Source: Chondrus crispus (Eukaryota > Rhodophyta > Florideophyceae > Gigartinales > Gigartinaceae). From it: 64,000 nt of DNA. Shown here one piece after another: positions 55,378-64,000 of this stretch (within the stretch, counting starts at the first letter, position 1; the number at the start of each line of letters is the position of its first letter). The translations under genes and the position numbers were made by a program. The DNA is taken from positions 124,001 through 188,000 of the forward strand of contig NW_005179026.1 in NCBI RefSeq assembly GCF_000350225.1, written 5' to 3'. A model generated the notes under the pieces. That model did no database searches, had not been told where the DNA came from, and saw only the letters and a program-made list of their open reading frames with translations.

Positions 55378-57260
55378 TTCTTCCTTGATGCAGTTGCAGA
55401 AGGGGTCGACGGCTTGCTCGCGAATGAGCTCCTCCGGAGTGACAGCTTGGAATTGATCGAGGCGCTCAGGGGCGATCCCCCCTCAAGAGCGAGGATGTCG
55501 TCTCTCGCCTCAAAACTTTCCTCATCCTCCACTGTACCCTCGGCCGGTTCGGCCATAAAGCATGGGATTTCGTCGTCGATTTCGTCGACGGTTTCTCCTG
55601 CGGTTCGCAACCTTGACAAAGCGTCCGCCTGGGTGTTAGTCTTTCCCTTTTTGTACTTGATTTCAAACTCGAATTCCGAGAGGCGTAGCCTCCATCGGAT
55701 TAATCTCCCGCTGGGGTCGGTTACGTTCATCAACCACCTCAATGAGGCATGGTCTGTATGCACAATGAAGTGCTCGCCATATAGATATGGTCTTAAAGTC
55801 TGTACGGCCCAAATTACCGCTAGACATTCTTTTTCTGACACAGAATAGTTTCTCTCGGCTGCGGCTAACGTTCTTGAAAAGAACCCGATGGGTTTGCGTT
55901 GCGCATCCGGGTGTGTTTGAAATAGTGCAGCGCCTATCTGGTAGTCGCTTGCATCGGTATCTACCGAGTAGGTTAGGTTCTTCTTCGGCAGCGCCAACAC
56001 CGGCGATGCCGAGATGGCGTCCTTGAGCTTATGAAAAGCTTTCTTGCACGGTTCGTCGAATCCTTCCAACTGGACCGGTTGTCCCTTCTTCAACAGTGGA
56101 TTGAGCGGACGCGCGATTTTCGCATAATGCGGAACGAATCTGCGGTAGACATTACAAAGTCCCAAGAAGCTCCTGAGTTGGGTTTGCGTTTGAGGGTACC
56201 TCACTTGTTCCAATGCGACGGTTCGCGCAGCGTCCACTTCCAGTGTACCTGGCCGAACGACATGGCCCAGGTACTTGATCTTTTCGACGAAAAATTCACA
56301 CTTGCGAAGCTTGAGCTTCACACCTGCTTTCTCCAATACAGAAAGTATCTCATCCACGTGGACGATGTGCTCCTTCCACGACTTGCTAAAAATTATTATG
56401 TCGTCCAGATACACCAAACAGCACTTCCAACGGAACGGAGAGAGCAGGATATCCATTGCTCTCTGAAACGTCGCTGGCGCGTTAGTTAGCCCGAAGGGCA
56501 TTCTTGAGAAGCGATACAGTCCTGAGTGACACGAAAATGCGGTCTTGTCGCGGTCGCGCTCAGGGATAGGCATCTGCCAATATCCCGAGATCGCGTCCAA
56601 CGCGGAGAAAACCTTGGTGTCACCAAGCGAGTCCAGGCACTCATCTATGCGCGGTAAGGGGTACGTGTCCTTCACCGTCACTGCGGTAAGCCTGCGGTAG
56701 TCTACGCAAAAACGCATTGACCCGTCCGGCTTGGGCACCAGCAACACGGGCGACGCCCATTCTGACTGCGCTGGTTCTATCACTTCTGCCTCCAACATCT
56801 TCTGCACCTCTGCATCTTCTACTTCGCGGGCTTTAAGCCCGGCCCGATACGGGGCTTGTGCGATGGGACGAGTCTCAGGGATCAACTCGATCCGATGGAC
56901 GGTGGTATTAATTTCGCCAAGCGTCCCATCCCACATCCTTGAATACTTCTTCAACATCCGACGGAACTGCTCGCACAGCCGGTCCGGGACGTGGCTCAGG
57001 TCGAGGTCCTCCACGTCCGGCGGTGGCGGCTCAATCCTGCGGTGTGGCTTCGTACATGCCGACGCGGAGAGCTCTGCCGACCGTTCTTCTGGCTGGTCCT
57101 CGCGCGCTTGATCCGACGGTTCGCATCTTGTCTCGCCCGTAGGCGTCTTGGTGGAATTAGGAAAATTGTCCTTCTTCCTTTCTTGAATTCCGAGAACTTC
57201 ACTAATGGTGGTTTTGCTCTCGAACGCGGCTCTCGGGTGCGGTAATAATTCTGCCACCAC
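55359..57260 (-). pseudogene. Element D pol part 2: reverse transcriptase and RNase H
   Basis: An open frame of 633 codons. RT: RFCVDYRRLT, FSALDAISGYWQMP, MPFGLTNAPATFQRA, LVYLDDIIIFS. RNase H complete: YSVDTDASDYQIG, SEKECLAVIW, HTDHASLRWLM, TQADALSRL. Upstream in the same frame is a TAA at 57270-57272 (from CAA). Downstream the frame is lost by a one-base deletion near 55490 (in LEGG). RT and RNase H are thus undamaged as a block. Confidence 0.85.
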
Positions 57261-57478
57261 TTGGCCTTTTTACACCCTGACAGGGTACGTCCTAAAATTC
57301 GCAACGAGTAAACGAAATGGCCTGTCAGGCTCAACCTGAACGACACCATTCGTGCACGTCAACCCGTGCCTTTCGTACAACTACGGATACGGCTGAACCA
57401 CAACCAAGCCCGCCCTCTTCGAGGTGCATTCCACGACGTGTTGCGTCCCTAGCTCGATAGTCGTGGCTCTTGCCACTT

Positions 57479-58150
57479 TTACCTTAGGGGAAATCGCTCC
57501 CCTTTTCCATCATTCTTGTCCTCTCCCGCGACGAGATTCTTCTTCCCTTTTCTCGTCGAGAACCGCCTAACTATCGGGACTTCCGAGAAATCCGCCAACT
57601 CAACCGTTTTTTTCCTTGGATAAATTGCTTCCACAAACCGGTCACAGTAGTCCGCGCCTAGAATTAGCGGGACGGCTGGTTTTTCGCATACAATAAACTC
57701 GGCTGCAGCCACGAATTTTCCAAGCCTCACAGGCATTCTAATTGTGCCGAGAGTCCGGAGTGGCCTATTGTTCGCGTCGCCGATATCTTGGGTCGGTCCG
57801 TAGGTCACTAGAGATTCCATTCCAGCTGGGAGTTCCGATTTTCGCACAAGGTTTGGTCCCGCGCCGGTGTCTAAAACAGACAACACCCGGCTCATCAATC
57901 CGATTGTGGGTCCGATGTCCGCGTAAACTTTGTAGTTTTTTCGCGCAAGAACCAAAATCTTCTCGGGACACTCCCTTCGCTTAACCCTGTACCAGGGTCT
58001 TCGAACTTCTTCCAGCGGATGATCTCGGGCTCGGCTCAAAATTTTCTTGACTTGAGCTGGCCCTTTGGGCTTATCCACCAGTCCAACAACCTCCTCCTCG
58101 AGGCCTGATTTTTCCTTTAGAGACGGGGAACGGGGCTGAGCCCCGGGCAC
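57479..58150 (-). pseudogene. Element D pol part 1: protease
   Basis: Open in the -1 frame relative to gag; the frame is open further upstream into gag, with no ATG. SVLDTGAGPNLVRKSELPAG is an intact aspartic protease site; PLILGADYCDRFVEAIYPRK follows. The frame ends by a one-base loss near 57491, in a T run on the plus strand. Confidence 0.8.
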
Positions 58151-60501
58151 AGTAGGACCCTGTGCCTCTCGCGACTCATGCGAGATTCCCCTCTCAAGTT
58201 TTCCTGCCGCTGCGAGATCCTTCTCACATCCGACAGCGCGGGCCCCGCGGTGGGCCCTCTGAAGGGTTGGTTCAACCTCGGCGTTGAAGCACTCGGCGTG
58301 CTCGCCGTCTGCGAATCGAACCCATTCTTGACCTTCAGGTAACTCATCGATGGTATCCCTAACCTCTTCATCGGAGACAACGCCTCATAATTTTCCAAAA
58401 CTCGGTGCATTTCCCGGAGGGAAAGAATGCACGTTGGCGCGGCGTACCCCTTTTCATAGCAATGATAGCACACCAGACCATGCGTCTTGACGGGATACGG
58501 CGTCCTAGGTCCTCCACGGGCCGGCGGCCTTCCTTGACGTTGCGGCCTTCCCATCCAGCCTGGCCTTCGAAACGTCGTACCCTTGTCTTCCATCGGAATG
58601 CGCGCCGCCGGCGTGTGGCGGCGCCCCCGAAACATCATCACGGGATCGGTGGGCTCTGAAAACGACTCCGTCGTGTATGCAGGCGTCGGTAAAGTTGACG
58701 ACCCGCTGTCCCCGTATTCCTCGTGTCCGTAGCCCTCCGATGCCTCAATGAACTCGCCTTCGGCTACTAACGCTCCTTCGTAGTGATTTTCGCTACTTCC
58801 ATGCGCACCGCGCTCATCTGACGCGGACATGGACTGGGCTAAATGGACTGCGGCGTGACTTTTGCGACCGGGATAAGAAGCCCTCGGCTTCTTCCCCGCC
58901 CTGAACGTCGACGGCGTCTGAATCGTGACCTTCTTGGTCTTCTTGTCCTTAGCGCGGCTCGCCGAGCCATGCGCTTTCGCGTAATTAACAAGTCTCAAAA
59001 ACGAAACGTCTCGATTGTCTTGTCGGTATTGAGATACCATCGACCTGATACTCGAATCGAGTCCTTCAATAAACATCGTCATCTGTTCTTCCATCGAATA
59101 TACGTTTCCACATCGATTGCTTGCGTCCGTCAGACGGATATAAAATTCCATGTCGTCTTCAGACGGTCTTTGCTGAACTTCTCGCCATGCGAGCACGGTT
59201 TGACGGATCGCCTCGTCGGTTGCGAAACTGCTCAACAACCACTGTACGGCCTCCGGCCAAACGGATATCTTTCCGTGATGGGCCCCGGCCGTCTGAGACA
59301 CCGAGGTGTACTGTCTCAAGGCGATGCCGCTTAAAAATTCAGGCAACAGGCGGATCGCTTGCCCCTCGTTCATTTCTTGAGTATCAAACTTTTGAACTAA
59401 CTTTGCCAAAAAATCCAACACAAGGACCCCGTCCACTCCTGTGAACGTGTTGTCCTTCTTCACCTTAGGCGGAATATCTCTCCTAATTTTTCGCACGGCG
59501 GTCCGCCGGGAACTTGACAAATATGTCTGCGGGTTCCGCAAGCGGTACGTTCGGTACGAAAGTAACTTCTTGAAGAGGTAGTTGGTCGGATTCAGCTCCT
59601 CCAACTCCTTTCATCGCGGCCCGCGCCGCGTTGCGGCATCTTCGGGCTCCGCCTCCTTGTCTCTCCGCGAGGCGGACGAAGTGACTCCGCCTCGTCTGGA
59701 GGAAATTTTCTTGCTTGACAAAATTCCGTTTCCGTCTTCTGAACGGCGTTCGGAATCGCCCGAATGGTTCGACGAACCGCCGTTACCATCTTCGGAGGGA
59801 CCCAGCGACTCCGACTGTGAGTCGCGGTTCTCTGGATCGTCACTACAGTGACCCTTGCTTGTACGTCGCTTGTCCTTCTTCGAGGGCTTCGATTTGGAAC
59901 TCCGCTGCCGAGCGGGCTTGTCCTTCTTCGACCGACGGTCGCCCTCTCCACCCGAAGGGAGCGGCTCGTCGTCCGATCCTTGCGGAGCTTGATCCGCGGC
60001 CTGCTCGAGGTACTTGAGACGTTGCGCGGCGCGATCGAATCGGTCATCGATGCTTGTTCTAAATTTTCCTAAGGACTCCAAGGCTTGATTCGCGTCGCGC
60101 CTCGCGTCCTTGACCGAAATTTTCAACGAGGCTAGGACCTCCGGCTCCAGACCGTCGGACGCATCTCCTCGCTCCTTCTCGACGAGATCCACTCGGGCCG
60201 ATAGCTCTCCTAAAACAGTGTGGAACTCGGATGCTTGCAACTCTAGTTGCTTCTGGACGAGGGCTAATTCAGCCTCGAGATTTTTCTTCGCTTCTTCGCG
60301 AATTTTGATGCTCATCTTTTCCAACTTCTCGTCGAGGTCAGTCTTGTCGGCGGCTATCCCGGTAGGGGATTCTTGATCTCCGGGGTCCGTGGCCGTATTG
60401 GCCTGGCTCCGGGTGCGAGGACCCCTCGGGACCCTCGACGCTCGTGCCGATCCGACTCTGCTCGCCCCGGGACCGACGTCCCCGGGTGCGCTTGTGGACA
60501 T
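58117..60501 (-). pseudogene. Element D gag
   Basis: ATG 60501 (MSTSAPGDVGPGASRVGSAR). One frame to 58117, interrupted only by TGA 59611-59613 where A has Trp. N-terminal coiled coil (KNLEAELALVQKQLELQASE), charged linker, capsid domain and a knuckle reading C-Y-H-C-Y-E-K-G-Y-A-A-P-T-C, so the zinc-binding His is Tyr. The usual TAG after QRQEN is TTG here, extending the frame by 27 residues over the start of pol. Confidence 0.8.
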
Positions 60502-60518
60502 CGCTCGTACGAGCGGAC

Positions 60519-60586
60519 CTACGCAGCAAAAAAAGTTACAAACAAAAAGAAAATTAAAAAAGACTCCGTTACCCAGACCAACTTAC
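60519..60586 (-). other. Possible intron in the gag leader of element D
   Basis: Minus strand: GTAAGT at 60586-60581, a long T-rich stretch, then TTTTTTTGCTGCGTAG ending at 60519, 17 bases before the gag ATG. 68 bases. Elements A and C do not keep both sites, so it may be chance. Confidence 0.3.
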
Positions 60587-60605
60587 TTGTCGTAGACAAA
60601 ACAGA

Positions 60606-60623
60606 TTCTAGGTCGGGAGACCA
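60606..60623 (-). promoter_or_regulatory. Primer-binding site of element D
   Basis: TGGTCTCCCGACCTAGAA on the minus strand, four bases after the LTR. Confidence 0.7.
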
Positions 60624-60627
60624 CTTT

Positions 60628-61680
60628 TGTAGTGCAATGCGCCTGTCGGGCAGAGACCGCGGTCCGATGGTCCAGCAAAAACAACAACAACAACAAAAAG
60701 AAGAACTGCTGATGGCACAGCGCTACGGAGTGTCCGACTCTCCCTTCTCCGTTTAAACGAGCTTGCAACTCGTAGTAGCTCGGATCCCTGATGGGGGGCG
60801 GGGCACAGAGAAATAGCCCGGCCCGGGATCGGTGTGGTAGAGACTTGCGAAGGGAACTGCTCGACGAGTGTGGGGGGGGCCGCGTACGTAGATACCCCGA
60901 TTCCACTGGGTTGTAAGGCCAATGCTCGTTGAGCTTCTTCGACACCTTGTAACGCGACAAGGCCTTCGACGGGGGCGTCGCAACGCAGCCCGACGGGATG
61001 AAATGAAAGTAGCATCGCTACGTCAACTGTGCCGCCCAATGGCTCGAAACACCTACACCGGTTCGGTCGCAACCGACACCGATGGTACCAACACTGGCTC
61101 CTAATACGACGGAGCCCTTCGAGGGACACGTCGTTGCAACGGTCTCCGTCGGAAAATGGGTCACAGTAGCAGCGCTACGTCAACTGTGTCGCCCGATGGC
61201 TCGAAACACCTACACCGGCTCGGTCGCAACCGAGGCCGATGGCACCAACACAAGATAAGGGAAAAATAGGTAGAATTAGAGATAGAAAATGATAGGGAAA
61301 TAAAAGAAAGAGAAAAGGGAACCCCGAGCGATAGAGGATGCCGTAGGCTTAGGTAAAAGGGAGCGTCTTGGTAGAGACGGACTTTGACCAAGGCGACATT
61401 CAACTCCGGCAACTCGGGTTACCTTTAGTGACTTGGTCGTCAGAGGGCTAAGGTATATATCGCCCCGCTGGAGCCAGTACAGTAGCTTGCGGCGCTAGAT
61501 CCTAGATCTAATCTAGTGTCAGCTAAATTAATGCCAACTAATTAACTAAATGAAATAAAATAATTAAAAATTAAAACTGTGCAATTATTCACACGTGTGT
61601 CCCCCAAACCCGGACTACTTTTCATATCCAAATGTTTTCCTTTCTTTTCACCCCCCTTTCCAGGTCCGTATTGCACTACA
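60628..61680 (-). repeat. 5' LTR of element D, family L2
   Basis: TGTAGTGCAATACGGACCTG to GCATTGCACTACA on the minus strand. Nearly identical to 47276-48327. TATA-like GATATATACC near 61453-61462 is followed by TTAGCCCTCTGACGACCAAG. Confidence 0.85.
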
Positions 61681-61685
61681 AAATT

Positions 61686-64000
61686 CTTGTGTCCTTTGGA
61701 CCGACCCAAGACATCGGCGATGCGAACAACAGGCCACTCCGAACTCTAGGTACACTCAGAATGCCTGTGAGACTTGGACGTTTCGTGGCTTCAGTTGAAT
61801 TTACAGTTTGTGGGAAACTCGCAGTCCCCCTAATTTTAGGAGCGGACTATTGCGATAGGTTCGTGGAGGCTATTTACCCACGAAAGAGGACAGTTGAGTT
61901 GGCGGATTTCTCGGAGGTTCCGATCGTAAGGCGATTCTTGGCGAGAAAATTGAAGAACCATTTGGTCCCTGGAGAGGGCGAGACCGATACAAAAGGGGAG
62001 CGAGTTTCCCCCAGGGTGAAGGTGGCAAGAGCCACGACCATTGAGCCAGGGACGCAACGCATGGTCGAATGCACCTCGAAGAGGACTGGGTTGGTCGTCG
62101 TTCAACCCTACGCACCCCTATACGACAAGCACGGACTGGTAAGCACCAACGGTGTGGTTCAAGTTGAGCCAGACAAACCTTTTAGATTGCTTGTAGCGAA
62201 TTTTAGGAAGTACCCTGTCAGGGTTCAAAAAGGCCAAGTGGTGGCGGAACTACTACCGCACCCGAGGGCCGTATGCAAGAGCAATACCACCATTGGTGAG
62301 GTACTTGGAATTCAAGAAAGGGGTGCGGAAAAATTTACTAATTCTACCCCGCCGCCTACGGGCGAGAGAAGATGCGAACCGTCGGAACAAGATCGCGAGG
62401 AACAGCAAGTAGAACGGGAGGAAGGGCTCTCCGCGACGGCAACTACCAAGCCGGAGCGGCGGATTGAGCCTCCCCCGCAGGACGTGGAGGAGCTCGACCT
62501 GAGCCACGTGCCGGACCGGCTGCGCGAAAGATTCCGTCGGATGTTAAAAAAATACTCCCGCATGTGGGATGGGACCCTTGGTGAGATCAACACCACGGTC
62601 CACCGGATTGAATTGACCCCGGATACAATGCCAATTGCACAAGCTCCCTACCGAGCCGGTCCAAAGGCTCAGGAGGTCGAGGACGCAGAAGTTCAGAAGA
62701 TTTTAGAAGCAGGAGTCATCGAGCCGGTGCAGTCAGAATGGGCGTCGCCCGTTTTATTAGTGCCCAAGCCGGACGGATCGATGCGCTTTTGCGTAGACTA
62801 CCGCCGGTTAAACGCGGTAATGGTGAGGGACACGTACCCTTTGCCGCGCATGGATGAGTGTTTGGACTCGTTGGGAGACACCAAGGTCTTTTCCGCGTTG
62901 GACGCGATTTCAGGGTATTGGCAGATGCCCATTCCGGAAGCGGACCGCGACAAGACAGCTTTCTCGTGTCACTCAGGTCTTTACCGTTTTTCAAGAATGC
63001 CCTTCGGGCTTACCAACGCGCCAGCGACGTTTCAGAGAGCTATGGATATCCTGCTCTCTCCGTTCCGGTGGAAATGCTGTCTGGTATATCTAGATGATAT
63101 CATCATCTTCAGCAAATCCTGGGAGGAGCACATCGTCCACGTTGACGAAATATTGTCTGTATTGGAAAAGGCAGGTGTGAAGCTCAAGCTTCGCAAGTGC
63201 GAATTTTTCGTCGAAAAGATCAAGTACCTGGGCCACGTCGTTCGGCCAGGTACATTGGAAGTTGACGCCGCGCGAACCGCCGCATTGGAACAAGTGAGGT
63301 ACCCTCAAACGCAGACCCAACTCAGGAGCTTCTTGGGACTTTGTAATGTCTACCGCAGATTCGTTCCGCATTATGCGAAAATTGCGCATCCGCTCAATCA
63401 ACTATTGAAGAAGGGACAACCGGTCCAGTTGGAAGGATTCGACGAACCGTGCAAGAAAGCTTTTCATAAGCTCAAAGACGCTATCTTGGCGCCACCGGTG
63501 TTGGCGCTGCCGAAGAAGGACCTACCATACTCGGTAGACACCGATGCAAGCGACTATCAAATCGGCGCTGCATTATTTCAAACGCATCCGGATGCGCAAC
63601 GTAAACCCATCGGGTTCTTTTCAAGAACGTTAGCCGCAGCCGAGAGAAACTATTCTGTATCAGAAAAAGAATGTCTAGCGGTAATTTTGGGCCGTACAGA
63701 CTTTAAGACCATATCTATATGGCAAGCACTTCATTGTGCATACAGACCATGCCTCATTGAGGTGGTTGATGAACGTAACCGACCCCAGCGGGAGATTAAT
63801 CCGATGGAGGCTACGCCTCTCGGAATTTGATTTCCAAATCAAATACAAGAAGGGCAAGGTTAACAGCCAAGCTGATGCTCTGTCAAGACTACGGACCGTT
63901 GGAGAAACCGTCGACGAAATCGACGACGAAATTCCATGCTTTATGGCCGAACCGGCCGAGGGTACAGTGGAGGAAGAGGACAGTTTTGACGGGTTAGACG
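61686..64000 (+). pseudogene. Element C pol, continued: protease end, RT, RNase H (cut by window end)
   Basis: Resumes in the same protein position after element D (FGPTQDIGDANNRPLRTLGT). RT with RFCVDYRRLN, FSALDAISGYWQMP, MPFGLTNAPATFQRA, LVYLDDIIIFS; RNase H start YSVDTDASDYQIG. One extra T in the run at 63685-63688 shifts the frame inside RNase H (after CLAVI). The correct frame then continues with HTDHASLRWLM to the window end. No stop in the first 660 codons, so apart from the insertion this pol was less damaged than those of A and D. Confidence 0.85.

Larger units (their letters stand above)
47276..61680 (-). mobile_element. Element D: complete 14.4-kb L2 Ty3/gypsy element inserted in element C
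   Basis: Both LTRs (60628-61680 5', 47276-48327 3') are present, 1053 and 1052 bp with about 14 differences that I count by eye. Target duplication AAACT (47271-47275) against AAATT (61681-61685), one transition. Order on the minus strand: LTR, PBS, gag, pol, 3' region, aORF in antisense, LTR. Removing D and one duplication restores the element C frame (ATG GAA ACT CTT GTG). It is the reference copy for the family. Confidence 0.9.
42891..64000 (+). mobile_element. Element C: L2 Ty3/gypsy element, interrupted by element D and cut by window end
   Basis: LTR 42891-44712 (itself interrupted), primer-binding site 44717-44734, gag 44805-46886, pol from about 46887. Pol stops at 47275 where element D begins and resumes at 61681; joining the flanks restores the protease reading frame after one copy of the 5-base target duplication is removed. 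Sequence runs past 64000 in RNase H. Confidence 0.85.

Overview
The window is eukaryotic transposable-element DNA with almost no host genes. It contains no prokaryotic operons and no RNA genes I can support. The reverse transcriptases resemble Ty3/gypsy elements I associate with oomycetes such as Phytophthora, and there is one Myb/SANT-like gene of the NAM-associated type that is multiplied in oomycetes. An oomycete is my best guess. A fungus with a repeat-rich genome is possible, and the sequence alone does not settle it.

Layout. Positions 1-4577 hold element I, a decayed minus-strand Ty3/gypsy element cut by the window edge, with its 5' LTR at 4254-4577. Positions 4752-5723 hold a NAM-associated/Myb-like gene broken by one in-frame TGA. 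Positions 5785-6807 are C-rich low-complexity DNA split by a solo LTR (family L1, 6080-6761, target duplication CCACA). Positions 6808-22942 hold element A, a giant (16.1 kb) plus-strand chromodomain Ty3/gypsy element with family L2 LTRs. Positions 22943-26640 hold fragments: a truncated 5' gene end, a pogo/Tigger-like DNA transposon remnant, a second element with related terminal inverted repeats, and a minisatellite. Positions 26649-28257 hold a diverged relative of the extra gene of element A. From 29035 onward there is a nest. Element B (L1 LTR, plus strand) is interrupted at 42891 by element C (L2, plus strand). Element C carries a solo L1 LTR inside its own 5' LTR and is interrupted at 47276-61680 by element D (L2, minus strand, 14.4 kb). 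Element C resumes at 61681 and runs off the window.

The most interesting system is the structure of elements A, B and D. Besides gag and pol each has a 5-7 kb region between pol and the 3' LTR that carries a long open reading frame in antisense (aORF, about 555 codons in A and D). In A and D the aORF begins 110-111 bases from the inner edge of the 3' LTR, reads toward pol and ends shortly before an AATAAA signal. The A and D proteins are nearly identical, and a diverged homologue lies at 26649-28016. Element B has two long antisense ORFs in the same place, with at most weak similarity. I do not recognise the protein.

All copies are now defective. Stops and single-base indels were located by comparing the copies with one another. 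gag and pol are separate frames, with pol in the -1 frame relative to gag. Protease, reverse transcriptase, RNase H, integrase and chromodomain follow in the usual Ty3/gypsy order, and the same 18-base primer-binding site is used by both LTR families.
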